Positions 53,843 through 63,708 are shown, numbered from the stretch's first letter. The stretch: DNA of 64,000 nucleotides from an uncultured Allomuricauda sp. (GCF_947499695.1 NZ_CANMPQ010000003.1:62001-126000); one strand, 5' to 3'. Numbers and translations: made by a program. Notes: generated by a model not told the origin, from the letters alone.

Positions 53843-56638
53843 TTATCTTCTTACCATGTTGTCCTTGCTCTTGTCAAAGACATATTCTAAAACTTGGGCA
53901 TGCCTTCTTTGCGAGCGAACTGCGCTACCAGCTGCCGGTGCACCATAAAACCTTCTGGATGCTACCCTAAACTGTTTTGCTTCGTCCAAATGCATTAACA
54001 AATGACCCCAAGCCCCCATGTTTCTGGGTTCTTCTTGCGCCCAGACAATATCATCGGCATTTTTATATTTCTTGATGATGCTTCGTATTTCTTTGGCAGG
54101 TAATGGAAACAATTGTTCCAATCGAACCAAGGCAACATCATCTCGCTTCAGTTTTTCTTTTTTGTCCAACAAATCATAATAGAACTTACCAGTACAGAAA
54201 ACCAGGGTTTTTACCTTGTTTGCGGTAGCCTCTGCATCATCAATAACCATTTGGAAACTTCCCTTGGCCATTTCTTCTTTTGTTGATAAAACTTTTGGGT
54301 GTCTCAGCAAACTCTTCGGTGTGAAAACCACCAATGGTTTTCTAAACCCTGCCTTCATTTGTCTGCGCAATAAATGGAACATGTTAGCCGGAGTGGTCAC
54401 ATCAGCGACATACATATTATCTTTTGCACATAATTGAAGGTACCGTTCCATACGTGCTGAGGAATGTTCAGCTCCCTGTCCTTCATATCCATGCGGAAGT
54501 AAGAGCACCAATCCATTTTGTAATTTCCACTTGTCCTCTGCGGAGGATAGGTATTGATCTATTACAATTTGGGCGCCATTGCTGAAATCCCCGAATTGCG
54601 CTTCCCATATCGTCAACGTTTTTGGACTTGCCATGGCATAACCATAATCAAAGCCCATCACCGCATATTCAGAAAGTAATGAATTATAGATATGGAATTT
54701 CCCATTTTGATTGGCTCCCAATTCATTAAGCAGGGTTACTTCCTCTTCATGCATTTCTGTTTTGATCACAGCATGTCGGTGTGAGAATGTTCCTCGTTCC
54801 ACATCTTGTCCCGTCATTCGAACATCATAACCTTCTTCAATCAGAGAACCATAGGCCAACAATTCCCCCATAGCCCAATCGAGTTGGTTATCTTCAAAAT
54901 ACATTTTGTTCCTTGCACCAACCAAACGCTCCAACTTCCGTAAGAATTTCTTCCCTTCAGGAAGCGCGGTAATACTCTTGGCAATGGCATCTAGCTTTTT
55001 TTGTGGATAGGCCGTTTTAATTTCACCTAACATGGCATCTTCAACAACCTGTCCAAATCCTTCCCATTCATCTTGCATAAATGGGGTGATTACCGTCTTT
55101 TCTACTTTACGTGAATCCAGTAGATTCTCCTCAAGGTTTTTCTTATACTCTGCTTCAAGGCCTTTGACATAATCTTTATCGATTACACCCTCTGCAATCA
55201 ATCTTTCTGCATAAATATCTCTAGGATTCTTATGTTTAGATATGGATTTGTATAGTAACGGTTGGGTGAATTTTGGTTCATCACCCTCATTATGACCGTA
55301 CTTTCGATATCCCAATAAATCCAAAAAGACATCTCTTCTGTACCGCATTCGATATTCCAAAGCAAATGTTGCCGCATGCACAACAGCCTCAGCATCATCT
55401 GCATTTACGTGGAGTACGGGAGATAAGGTTACCTTGCCTACATCGGTGCAGTAGGTAGATGATCGGGCATCCAAATAATTGGTGGTAAATCCTATTTGAT
55501 TATTTACTACTATATGAATGGTACCACCCGTATGGTAACCATCCAAACGAGCCATTTGAATAATTTCGTACACAATTCCCTGTCCGGCAAAGGCCGCATC
55601 TCCATGTACCAAAATAGGAAGCACTTCTGAAACATTTTCTTGATGATGATGGTCTTGTTTTGCTCTGGCAATGCCTTCAACAATACCATTTACGGTCTCC
55701 AAATGCGAGGGATTAGGTGCAATGTTCATATTGACCACTTTCCCTGAATCAGTTTCTCTTCTGGATGTCCAGCCCAAGTGATACTTTACATCACCGTCAA
55801 AAATCGTCTCTTCATAATCTTTTCCATCGAACTCACTGAAAATATCTTTAGGAGATTTTCCAAAGATATTGGTAAGCACATTCAAGCGTCCACGGTGTGC
55901 CATTCCCATTACAAATTGTTTGACACCAGCATCCGCAGCCTTTTCAATAATTACATCCAAGGCAGGAATCAAAGATTCTCCACCTTCAAGTGAAAAGCGT
56001 TTTTGACCTACGTATTTCGTATGCAAGAAACCTTCGAAAGAAACTGCTTCGTTAAGCTTTCTAAGGATATTCTTTTTTTCTTCGGACGTAAAGTTTGGAT
56101 GGTTGTCATTCACATTCAACCAATCCTGAATCCACTGTATACGCTCCGGTGTGCGAATGTACATGTACTCCACACCGATGGCATCGCAATAAATTCGTTC
56201 TAAGTGAGCGATTATTTCTTTTAGGGAACTTGGTCCTTTTCCAATTACTTTTCCCGCATCAAATACCGTATCTAAGTCTGCATCGGAAAGTCCAAAATTG
56301 GATAAAGCCAATGAAGGCTCATACTTTCTCCGTTCACGAACTGGGTTTGTTTGGGTAAACAAATGTCCTCGGGTTCGATAACTATCTATCAGTTTTATAA
56401 CCTGAAACTCCTTCTGAAGGGATTGTGGAATTTCCACCTTTTGGCCATTGGACAAAGCCAAAGTTCCATTCGCCCCAGCTATATCAAGTTCATCCAATGA
56501 GCTTTCAAGACCAAAATCGAATCCTTGAAAAAAAGCCCTCCAACTGGGTTCAAGACTATCGGGACTAGTAAGGTATTTATCGTATAACTCCGCAAAAAAT
56601 GATGTATGCGCAGCATTTAAAAATGAATATTTATCCAT
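53843..56638 (-). CDS. sucA: 2-oxoglutarate dehydrogenase E1 component
   Basis: 931 residues, full length. It decarboxylates 2-oxoglutarate using thiamine diphosphate and passes the succinyl group to SucB. The N-terminal NAAHTSFFAELYDKYLTSPD, the TPP-domain motifs KRFSLEGGESLIPALD and GMAHRGRLNVL, HGDAAFAGQGIVYEI, and the C-terminal QEEPRNMGAWGHLL are all family landmarks. It is first in sucA-sucB, with a consensus promoter 38-69 bp upstream of its ATG. Confidence 0.98.
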   Translation of the reverse strand: MDKYSFLNAAHTSFFAELYDKYLTSPDSLEPSWRAFFQGFDFGLESSLDELDIAGANGTLALSNGQKVEIPQSLQKEFQVIKLIDSYRTRGHLFTQTNPVRERRKYEPSLALSNFGLSDADLDTVFDAGKVIGKGPSSLKEIIAHLERIYCDAIGVEYMYIRTPERIQWIQDWLNVNDNHPNFTSEEKKNILRKLNEAVSFEGFLHTKYVGQKRFSLEGGESLIPALDVIIEKAADAGVKQFVMGMAHRGRLNVLTNIFGKSPKDIFSEFDGKDYEETIFDGDVKYHLGWTSRRETDSGKVVNMNIAPNPSHLETVNGIVEGIARAKQDHHHQENVSEVLPILVHGDAAFAGQGIVYEIIQMARLDGYHTGGTIHIVVNNQIGFTTNYLDARSSTYCTDVGKVTLSPVLHVNADDAEAVVHAATFALEYRMRYRRDVFLDLLGYRKYGHNEGDEPKFTQPLLYKSISKHKNPRDIYAERLIAEGVIDKDYVKGLEAEYKKNLEENLLDSRKVEKTVITPFMQDEWEGFGQVVEDAMLGEIKTAYPQKKLDAIAKSITALPEGKKFLRKLERLVGARNKMYFEDNQLDWAMGELLAYGSLIEEGYDVRMTGQDVERGTFSHRHAVIKTEMHEEEVTLLNELGANQNGKFHIYNSLLSEYAVMGFDYGYAMASPKTLTIWEAQFGDFSNGAQIVIDQYLSSAEDKWKLQNGLVLLLPHGYEGQGAEHSSARMERYLQLCAKDNMYVADVTTPANMFHLLRRQMKAGFRKPLVVFTPKSLLRHPKVLSTKEEMAKGSFQMVIDDAEATANKVKTLVFCTGKFYYDLLDKKEKLKRDDVALVRLEQLFPLPAKEIRSIIKKYKNADDIVWAQEEPRNMGAWGHLLMHLDEAKQFRVASRRFYGAPAAGSAVRSQRRHAQVLEYVFDKSKDNMVRR

Positions 56639-56675
56639 TGACAGTTTTTAGCTAAAACCTATCCAAAAATTTAAC

Positions 56676-56707
56676 CAAAAATACAACAAATACTATAGTT
56701 AGGTCAA
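56676..56707 (-). promoter_or_regulatory. Promoter of sucA-sucB
   Basis: Minus strand: TTG (56707-56705), a 21-bp spacer, then TATTTTTG (56683-56676), a full match to the Bacteroidota consensus. Confidence 0.6.
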
Positions 56708-56736
56708 CAAACTTGGCCATATTTGACAAAATCGAC

Positions 56737-57093
56737 CTAGGAGTTATATTTATGTTTAAACCAAACCTTTTGCCACTCTCTTTTTAAGATTAAAAAACAA
56801 ACTTCCACTGAGGCGTCTGCAGCATCCAACGTATTTAGTTTTTTAATTTCGCTCTCAGGAATGTCAACCACGTACAGCAGATTCAAATATTCTGAAAACT
56901 TCTCCAACAACAGGAAATAGATTTTCTCACGAACAATATCCCTAAGCTGTGAGGGTTCTAAATCTTCAGAAATTTTTACATCGACATTGGCCAGCACAAA
57001 ATCTTTGGCAATTTGTTGCAGCAGTTTATCATACAACGCTTTTTGTTGTGCTGACTGCAGTATCTCAAGGCTTGAATTGAAATTGGCTTCCAT
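56737..57093 (-). CDS. Conserved-looking hypothetical protein, 118 residues
   Basis: The ATG at 57093 is preferred; the frame reaches a TTG at 57111. The protein is largely helical: FNSSLEILQSAQQKALYDKL, LRDIVREKIYFLLLEKFSEY, and a C-terminal VCFLILKREWQKVWFKHKY. No signal peptide or membrane helix is convincing, and no known domain is recognised. It lies between the amidohydrolase gene (33 bp) and sucA on the same strand, so it may be cotranscribed with the amidohydrolase. Function unknown. Confidence 0.7.
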   Translation of the reverse strand: MEANFNSSLEILQSAQQKALYDKLLQQIAKDFVLANVDVKISEDLEPSQLRDIVREKIYFLLLEKFSEYLNLLYVVDIPESEIKKLNTLDAADASVEVCFLILKREWQKVWFKHKYNS

Positions 57094-57126
57094 CTTTTTA
57101 CCTACGTCCAATTTCTGGAATAAGAC

Positions 57127-58404
57127 TTACTCTGACTTATAAATTTTTCCTTCTTTCATAACAAAATTTACACTTTCCAAGGTCTTAACATTACTCATCG
57201 GGTTTTCATCAACAGCAACAATATCCGCGATAAAACCTGTTTTTAGTTGCCCTAGTTCATTTTTCATACCTAAGAGTTCTGCGTTGGTTATTGTAGCGGA
57301 ACGCAACGCATCAATCACTGGCATACCCGCTTCATGCATATAGGTAAATTCTTTTCCATTATCACCATGGGGTGATACACCAGCATCAGTACCAAAAGCA
57401 ATCGGCACTCCCTTTTCATAGGCCTTTTTGAAGGTTTTCTCACTTACCGGACCTATTTCCTTAGCCTTCTTTGCTACAACAGGAGGTAAAAAGCCTGGGA
57501 TTTCTGCCATTTGGGCGGCTGCTTTGCCAGCAGAGATAGTTGGCACAAGATAAGTGTTGTGCTTTACCATTAAATCCATGGTTGGCTCTTTCATCAATGT
57601 ACCATGTTCTATTGTTTTTATACCTGCTTTAATAGCTCTTTGCATACCTTCATCACCATGTGCATGAGCAGCTGTTAGCATTCCGTAATCTTTTGCTGTT
57701 TCAACAATAGCTTCGATTTCTTCGACTGTAAATTGAGGATTCTGTCCGCTTTTGGCTACACTCAAAACTCCACCAGTAGCTGTTATTTTAATAACATCAG
57801 CCCCATCTTTATAGCGCTGTCGAACTGCTTTTCGAGCATCTTCTGGAGAATTAACCACTCCTTCTTTTGGTCCTGGATCACCCATAAAGGACTTTTTCAT
57901 TCCATTGGTTGGGTCGGCATGTCCACCAGTTGTACCGATGGCTTTCCCTGCGGTAAAAATTCTCGGACCTACAATACTCCCTCTGGCAATAGCTTTTCTA
58001 AGTGCAATGTTAACTCCGCTTCCACCTAAATCCCTTACCGTAGTAAAGCCGGCCATTAACGTTCGTTTTGCATACACTGTGGACTGAAAAGCCACATCAG
58101 CTTCGTTTTTAGTGAAACGATCTAGGTAACGAGTTGGGCTTGACTCTCCTTCAATATGCACATGCATATCAATAAAACCAGGGAGTACCGTCTTGTCCTT
58201 CAAGTCTACAATAATATCATCCGTCTTTCCTACTTGATATCCATTTTGAATGGATTTTATGGTTTTTCCGGAAACAACAATGGTTTTTTCAGCGAGTACT
58301 TTTCCAGAATTTACATCTACGATATTGCCACAATGCAAATATGTATCCTGAGCAAATATCACGGAACAGCATAATGAAATTGAAATTAAAAGAAAGTTTT
58401 TCAT
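57127..58404 (-). CDS. Exported metal-dependent amidohydrolase (Xaa-Pro dipeptidase/imidazolonepropionase-like)
   Basis: 425 residues with a signal peptide (MKNFLLISISLCCSVIFAQ), so periplasmic. The amidohydrolase TIM barrel is marked by the metal motif DMHVHIEG (HxH), then DVIKITATGG whose Lys may be the carboxylated bridge, AHAHGDEG, EHGTLM and FGTDAGVSPHGDN. The subgroup includes prolidases and other cyclic-amide or dipeptide hydrolases; the substrate cannot be told from sequence. It precedes the 118-residue hypothetical gene on the same strand. Confidence 0.9.
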   Translation of the reverse strand: MKNFLLISISLCCSVIFAQDTYLHCGNIVDVNSGKVLAEKTIVVSGKTIKSIQNGYQVGKTDDIIVDLKDKTVLPGFIDMHVHIEGESSPTRYLDRFTKNEADVAFQSTVYAKRTLMAGFTTVRDLGGSGVNIALRKAIARGSIVGPRIFTAGKAIGTTGGHADPTNGMKKSFMGDPGPKEGVVNSPEDARKAVRQRYKDGADVIKITATGGVLSVAKSGQNPQFTVEEIEAIVETAKDYGMLTAAHAHGDEGMQRAIKAGIKTIEHGTLMKEPTMDLMVKHNTYLVPTISAGKAAAQMAEIPGFLPPVVAKKAKEIGPVSEKTFKKAYEKGVPIAFGTDAGVSPHGDNGKEFTYMHEAGMPVIDALRSATITNAELLGMKNELGQLKTGFIADIVAVDENPMSNVKTLESVNFVMKEGKIYKSE

Positions 58405-58546
58405 CTGTTTGAGTTTTACAGTTTACCGTAGCGAAAAGAAAATTCCTTCGCATTCAGTTATTCATATTATTCGAGTTAGCTATTTACAGTTCTAAATGTA
58501 AGCATACATTTTGTGATAACCATGAAGTCAATACCAAGCTGTAGAC

Positions 58547-58573
58547 AATAAAAAAACCCATCTTTTAGATGGG
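58547..58573 (-). terminator. Terminator after galE
   Basis: Stem CCCATCT / AGATGGG with a 3-base loop (58557-58573). On the minus strand it is followed by seven T's. It ends the DegT-galE operon. Confidence 0.85.
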
Positions 58574-58587
58574 CCTTGATTCGTTTT

Positions 58588-59604
58588 CTATTTGCGGATT
58601 TTTTGTTCCCAATCCCATGCAGATTTCATGGAATCATCCAAAGTGGAATGTGCTTTCCATCCCAAGACATTATTTGCTTTCTGTGTATCGGCATAAGCTT
58701 GAACCACATCGCCAGGTCTTCTATCGACAATTTTATAATTTAACTTACCTCCTGACGCCCTTTCAAAACTCTGAATTACTTCCAATACGGAACTTCCTTT
58801 TCCGGTTCCCAAATTGAAGACTTCATAATTGGAGTCATTTTTTTGATTCAGTAAGCGTTGTAATGCAACCACATGTGCCTTGGCTACATCGACGACGTGG
58901 ATATAATCGCGAATGCATGTACCATCTTCCGTTGGATAATCATCTCCAAATACAGAAAGTTGTTCTCTTAACCCAACACCTGTTTGTGTAATAAAGGGTA
59001 CCAGGTTCTGAGGCACTCCAATTGGCAATTCCCCAATTTCAACTGTTGGATGCGCACCTACAGGATTGAAATAACGCAACGCAATTGCCGACAAATTTGG
59101 ATTCACATTACAGGTATCCCTAATGATTTCCTCCCCTACTTGTTTCGTATTGCCATACGGAGATTCCGCAGGTTTAACAGGGGCGTCCTCAGTAATTGGC
59201 AGTTCATCTGCCTGCCCATATACCGTACAGGAGGAGCTAAATATAAACTTGCCATTAGTTTTCTTGGTAAGTTCTTGGAGCATATACACCAATACCCCAA
59301 GATTATTTTCGTAATACAATAAGGGTTCTGCCACGCTCTCACCGACGGCTTTTGAAGCCGCAAAGTGAATCACTCCTTCAATATCATTATGTCGAGAGAA
59401 GAAGTCCTGAACTTTGGATTTTTCACGAAGATCAAACTGCTCAAAAATGGGTTTTTTTCCAGTTATTGCTACTATTCCATCAATAACATCTTCCGAAGAA
59501 TTTGATAGATTATCGACAACAACAACTTCAAAACCTTCATTTTGAAGCTCAACAACGGTATGGGAGCCTATAAATCCCAATCCTCCGGTTACTAGTATTT
59601 TCAT
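58588..59604 (-). CDS. galE: UDP-glucose 4-epimerase
   Basis: 338 residues. The NAD-binding GGLGFIGSH begins the Rossmann fold. The catalytic pair appears as the SSSCTVYG serine/threonine segment and SPYGNTKQVGEE (YxxxK). NPVGAHP and DGTCIRDYIHVVDVAKAH are GalE signatures. It interconverts UDP-glucose and UDP-galactose for cell-surface sugars. It starts 2 bp after the aminotransferase stop, and waaA lies nearby, suggesting an envelope glycan function. Confidence 0.95.
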   Translation of the reverse strand: MKILVTGGLGFIGSHTVVELQNEGFEVVVVDNLSNSSEDVIDGIVAITGKKPIFEQFDLREKSKVQDFFSRHNDIEGVIHFAASKAVGESVAEPLLYYENNLGVLVYMLQELTKKTNGKFIFSSSCTVYGQADELPITEDAPVKPAESPYGNTKQVGEEIIRDTCNVNPNLSAIALRYFNPVGAHPTVEIGELPIGVPQNLVPFITQTGVGLREQLSVFGDDYPTEDGTCIRDYIHVVDVAKAHVVALQRLLNQKNDSNYEVFNLGTGKGSSVLEVIQSFERASGGKLNYKIVDRRPGDVVQAYADTQKANNVLGWKAHSTLDDSMKSAWDWEQKIRK

Positions 59605-59606
59605 GG

Positions 59607-60761
59607 TTAACTATTTACAAAGTCTATGACCAGGCTGGTAATAAATTCTATTTGTTCATCGTCCAACTCTGTATGCATTGGAAGCGAAATCACTTCCTTG
59701 ACCAATTGATTGGTCACTGGAAAGTCTGCTTCTTTGTAGCGATCATCTACATAAGCCTTTTGCAGGTGCAGTGGAATTGGATAATACACACCACAAGGAA
59801 CGCCATTATCGTTTAAATGTTGCGCTAAACTGTCTCTTTTTTCGTTCAAAATTCGAAGTGTATACTGATGGAATACGTGACAGTCACAAGACTCACAAAT
59901 TTCATTACCACAATTTGTCATTTTAGGAGGAACAATATTGGGTTGCCCTTCAAATGCTCTTGAGTACTTTCTGGCCGCTTCCCTTCGTTTTTTGTTATAG
60001 CTATCCAAATTAGGAAGCTTTGCTCTCAAAACTGCAGCCTGTATAGAGTCTAAACGAGAATTCACGCCCACTACATCGTGGTGATACCTTTTATACATTC
60101 CATGGTTTACCATTCCTCGAATGATATGAGCCAAATCATCGTCATTCGTAAAAATTGCCCCTCCATCTCCATAACAGCCTAAATTCTTTGACGGGAAAAA
60201 AGAGGTGGATGCCATATGCCCTATGGTACCCGCTTTTTGTTTTTTTCCATTTTGAAAAGTATGGGTTGCCCCAATAGCCTGTGCATTATCCTCAATTACA
60301 TAAAGGCTATGCTTTTCGGCAAGTTCCATAATCGCATCCATATTCGCACATTGCCCGAATAAATGCACTGGAACAATGGCTTTTGTTTTTGGTGTAATTG
60401 CCCTTTCAATTGCTTCTACGTCAATATTAAAGGTATCTGGCTCAACATCCACTAAAACTGGGGTCAGATTCAACAATCCTATCACCTCAACGGTAGCAGC
60501 AAATGTAAAGTCAGCTGTAATCACCTCATCTCCTGGTTTCAACCCAAGTCCCATCATGCAAATTTGAAGGGCGTCAGTACCATTTGCACATGGAATTACA
60601 TGCTTAACTCCCAAATAGTCTTCCAATTCTTTTTGAAAGGCATGAACGTGCGGACCATTAATAAAAGCTGTTGAATCGAGGACCTCGGCAATTGAAGTAT
60701 TTACCTGATCTTTTATGCCCTCAAATTGACCTTTAAGGTCAACCATTTGAATTTTTTTCAT
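59607..60761 (-). CDS. DegT/DnrJ/EryC1/StrS family sugar aminotransferase
   Basis: 384 residues from the ATG at 60761; upstream residues to 60806 would include the -7 promoter box and are rejected. Motifs include HVIPCANGTDALQICMMGLG, FTFAATVEVIGLLNLTPVLVDV, DNAQAIGA and the PLP lysine in FFPSKNLGCYGDGGA. The VNSRLDSIQAAVLRAKL segment is also typical. It should make a nucleotide-linked amino sugar. A cluster of four cysteines (CGNEICESCDC, near 59870-59920) is unusual against the wider family and may bind a metal. It is cotranscribed with galE. Confidence 0.92.
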   Translation of the reverse strand: MKKIQMVDLKGQFEGIKDQVNTSIAEVLDSTAFINGPHVHAFQKELEDYLGVKHVIPCANGTDALQICMMGLGLKPGDEVITADFTFAATVEVIGLLNLTPVLVDVEPDTFNIDVEAIERAITPKTKAIVPVHLFGQCANMDAIMELAEKHSLYVIEDNAQAIGATHTFQNGKKQKAGTIGHMASTSFFPSKNLGCYGDGGAIFTNDDDLAHIIRGMVNHGMYKRYHHDVVGVNSRLDSIQAAVLRAKLPNLDSYNKKRREAARKYSRAFEGQPNIVPPKMTNCGNEICESCDCHVFHQYTLRILNEKRDSLAQHLNDNGVPCGVYYPIPLHLQKAYVDDRYKEADFPVTNQLVKEVISLPMHTELDDEQIEFITSLVIDFVNS

Positions 60762-60781
60762 CCGGAAAATATATGAGTTAA

Positions 60782-60789
60782 CAAAGTTA
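60782..60789 (-). promoter_or_regulatory. Promoter -7 box of the DegT-galE operon
   Basis: Minus strand reads TAACTTTG, a full TAnnTTTG match, 20 bp before the ATG at 60761. No clear -33. Confidence 0.5.
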
Positions 60790-60840
60790 AGAAATAAAGC
60801 TACCATCGTCTATTGCCGAAAGAATGTATTTTAGCGGAAA

Positions 60841-62085
60841 ATGATTCCATTGCGAGGACTTTACAACATCTTGTCTCACATATCCTGGATGGTATTGCAG
60901 CTTATTGCACTATTCAATCCGAAAATCAACCTTTTTATACAGGGTCGAAAGCGAACAAAAGCGATTTTAAATTCAAAGTCAACAGATGGCAAGAAGGTCA
61001 TTTGGATGCATGTTGCCTCTTTAGGGGAATATGAACAGGGAATTCCAATTTTAGAAAAACTCCGAACCCATTATCCATCTTATAAAATAGTGCTTACTTT
61101 CTTTTCACCTTCAGGGTATGAGATCAAAAAAGATACACCTTATGCTGATATGGTGGTTTACCTACCCATGGACACCAAATCCAATGCAAAAAGATTTCTG
61201 GATTCCATAAATCCGGAAATGGCCATTTTTGTGAAGTACGAAATCTGGCCAAATTATTTGCATGAGCTGAAGAAAAGAAACATTTCAATCTTATTGGTAT
61301 CCGCGATTTTTTCCAATAGACAGATTTTCTTCAAGTGGTATGGTGGTTTCATGCGAAATAGCCTTAAAGCTTTCGCTCACTTTTTTGTTCAAGATGAGAA
61401 CTCTAAAAAACTTCTCAATTCCATTGGGCACAACAATGTCAGCATTAGTGGAGATACTCGCTTCGATAGGGTTTCAAAAATTAAGGAGCAGGACAACATG
61501 TTAGACTTTATGGATGATTTTAAAAACAATCGATTTTGTTTTGTTGGAGGCAGCACATGGCCAGAAGGTGAGAAATTATTGGTGGAATATATAAACACTA
61601 CTGATCATGAGGTGAAATTTGCCATCGCCCCGCACAATATCAAAGAAGGACATATCAACGATCTAAAGAATAACCTTCATAAAAAATCCATATGCTTCTC
61701 CGAATTGGGAGAAAAGAGCTTAGCGGATTTTGAAGTGTTGATTGTGGATACCATTGGGTTATTGACCAAAATTTATAGCTACGCCGACCTTGCCTATGTT
61801 GGAGGAGGCTTTGCAACAGGCCTCCATAATACACTTGAACCTGCAACTTTCGGTGTTCCCATAATTATTGGCCCCAAGTTCGATGGATTCAAGGAGGCAG
61901 AAGATTTGGTAGATAAAAATGGGATTCACGTGGTTACCGTTCAGTCAGAGTTTAATGACCTGATGGATAAATTTATAACCGATATCGATTTTAGACGGAA
62001 AACCGGAGCTATAAATTCTTCATATGTAGACATCAACAAAGGAGCTACTGCAATAATCTTCGATCGTCTCAAAACTTTTCTCTAA
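60841..62085 (+). CDS. waaA: 3-deoxy-D-manno-octulosonic acid (Kdo) transferase
   Basis: 414 residues. It adds Kdo to lipid A precursors in lipopolysaccharide synthesis. An N-terminal amphipathic or membrane-touching segment (RGLYNILSHISWMVLQLIAL) precedes the GT-B fold. MHVASLGEYEQGIPILEKLR, FVKYEIWPNYLHELKKRNI, and AYVGGGFATGLHNTLEPATFGVPIIIGP are family hallmarks. It is divergent from the DegT-galE operon, with about 80 bp between, and is followed by a sugar porter gene. Confidence 0.96.
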   Translation: MIPLRGLYNILSHISWMVLQLIALFNPKINLFIQGRKRTKAILNSKSTDGKKVIWMHVASLGEYEQGIPILEKLRTHYPSYKIVLTFFSPSGYEIKKDTPYADMVVYLPMDTKSNAKRFLDSINPEMAIFVKYEIWPNYLHELKKRNISILLVSAIFSNRQIFFKWYGGFMRNSLKAFAHFFVQDENSKKLLNSIGHNNVSISGDTRFDRVSKIKEQDNMLDFMDDFKNNRFCFVGGSTWPEGEKLLVEYINTTDHEVKFAIAPHNIKEGHINDLKNNLHKKSICFSELGEKSLADFEVLIVDTIGLLTKIYSYADLAYVGGGFATGLHNTLEPATFGVPIIIGPKFDGFKEAEDLVDKNGIHVVTVQSEFNDLMDKFITDIDFRRKTGAINSSYVDINKGATAIIFDRLKTFL

Positions 62086-62116
62086 CTTTTACCTGCATTA
62101 GCAAACCAACCCAATC

Positions 62117-63463
62117 ATGAAAGATCGCATTTTTAGAATTTCACTAACCGCTGCTTTAGCGGGTTTTTTATTTGGTTTTGATACCGTAGTTATTAGTGGG
62201 GCCAACTTACCCATTAAGGAACTTTGGAACACAAGTCCATTATTCCATGGTACATTTATTATGAGCATGGCATTATGGGGCACTGTTCTTGGGGCCTTGC
62301 TTGGTGGGATTCCAACAAAAATATTGGGCAGAAAAAAAACCTTGTTTTGGGTGGGGGTGCTCTTTTTTGTTTCGGCCTTAGGGTGTGCCTTTGCTCCTGA
62401 ACCCTACTTGTTTTCCTTCTTTCGTTTCGTAGGAGGTGTTGGCGTTGGGGTATCTTCAGTGGCAGCTCCTATTTATATCTCAGAAATTACCACAAGCAGT
62501 AATCGTGGGAAGTTGGGTGGATTATATCAATTTTGGCTTGTTTTCGGAATTTTAGTTGCATTTATTTCCAATTGGGCGCTCAAGGGAGTCGATGGTGCAA
62601 ACGACTGGCGCTGGATGCTTGGAATTGAAGCACTTCCTGCTTTACTCTATACGCTCATGGTTTTAAGGATTCCAAATAGCCCAAGATGGTTGATATCACA
62701 AAAAAAGGATACCGATTCAGCACTTGAAGTGTTTAAAAGTATTTATTCCCAGGAAGAGGCTGAAAAACAAATCCAAGAAATCCAATCCAACCTTGAAGAA
62801 ACCTCAAGCAATGACGGGCTTTTCCAAAAAAAATATTCCAATATTCTTTGGCTAGGGTTTTTAATTGCATTTTTCAATCAGTTATCAGGCATAAACTTCG
62901 TGCTTTATTATGCTCCAGAAATATTGGAACAAGCTGGATTGGGTGGAAAAGAATCCCTCTTCAACTCGATTGCTATAGGTATTGTAAACCTGATTTTCAC
63001 CATTATCGGAGTGCGACTGCTCGATAAATTAGGTCGTCGTCAGTTGATTATTATCGGCTCCATCGGGTATATATTTAGTTTAATAATGGTGGGCATATGT
63101 TTTCAGCAACAACTTGCCTCATCATTTACTCTTTTATTCATATGTCTTTTTGTAGCATCGCATGCCATAGGGCAAGGTGCTGTAATATGGGTGTTCATTT
63201 CCGAGATATTTCCGAATCGTGTTAGGGCGTATGGACAATCTTGGGGCACAAGCACACATTGGGTCTTTGCCGCATTGATTACTTTGGTGACCCCAATTTT
63301 TCTTGATGGGCAAGAAGGTTATATGAAGGACACCGTATGGTATATCTATTACTTTTTTGCCGGCATGATGGTATTACAACTCCTATGGGCCATCTTTAAA
63401 ATGCCAGAAACAAAAGGAGTTTCATTGGAGGAATTGGCAAAGAAATTAATCAATAAACCCTGA
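62117..63463 (+). CDS. Sugar porter family MFS transporter
   Basis: 448 residues with 12 membrane helices in two bundles. The sugar-porter marks are present: GFLFGFDTVVISG in helix 1, GRK after helix 2, the PNSPRWLI loop, QLSGINFVLYYAPEILE in helix 7, and PETKGVSLEELAKK at the C-terminus. It should import a monosaccharide, such as glucose, galactose or xylose, with a proton or sodium ion. It follows waaA by 31 bp; whether they are cotranscribed is not clear. Confidence 0.93.
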   Translation: MKDRIFRISLTAALAGFLFGFDTVVISGANLPIKELWNTSPLFHGTFIMSMALWGTVLGALLGGIPTKILGRKKTLFWVGVLFFVSALGCAFAPEPYLFSFFRFVGGVGVGVSSVAAPIYISEITTSSNRGKLGGLYQFWLVFGILVAFISNWALKGVDGANDWRWMLGIEALPALLYTLMVLRIPNSPRWLISQKKDTDSALEVFKSIYSQEEAEKQIQEIQSNLEETSSNDGLFQKKYSNILWLGFLIAFFNQLSGINFVLYYAPEILEQAGLGGKESLFNSIAIGIVNLIFTIIGVRLLDKLGRRQLIIIGSIGYIFSLIMVGICFQQQLASSFTLLFICLFVASHAIGQGAVIWVFISEIFPNRVRAYGQSWGTSTHWVFAALITLVTPIFLDGQEGYMKDTVWYIYYFFAGMMVLQLLWAIFKMPETKGVSLEELAKKLINKP

Positions 63464-63579
63464 GATTTTAGCGTGATTATAACAGGACATACTTAAAAAT
63501 TGTCCTTTAATCGAATAACCGTCAGGAATTTATAATTCATAATTGAATAATTCCGTACATTGAAGGAAATTACACTATT

Positions 63580-63708
63580 ATGACTGATGAGGTTTCTTTT
63601 GGCGACAAAATGCTTGTTGGCTTTTTACGACTTATGGTATTCGTACTTGTGCTCATTTTAGTAGCGATCCCAATTTGTATCTTATTAAATTTTTTGAATG
63701 TTATTTAG
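63580..63708 (+). CDS. Small single-helix membrane protein, 42 residues
   Basis: A short frame from an ATG at 63580 to TAG at 63708. MTDEVSFGDKMLVGFLRLMV begins an otherwise hydrophobic sequence that forms one membrane helix (about residues 15-37) and ends FLNVI. AAGGAAA lies 10-16 bp before the start, and a near-consensus -7 box (TACATTGA) lies upstream. It is probably real because of its clean hydrophobic profile and the flanking signals, but no family is recognised. Confidence 0.5.
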   Translation: MTDEVSFGDKMLVGFLRLMVFVLVLILVAIPICILLNFLNVI

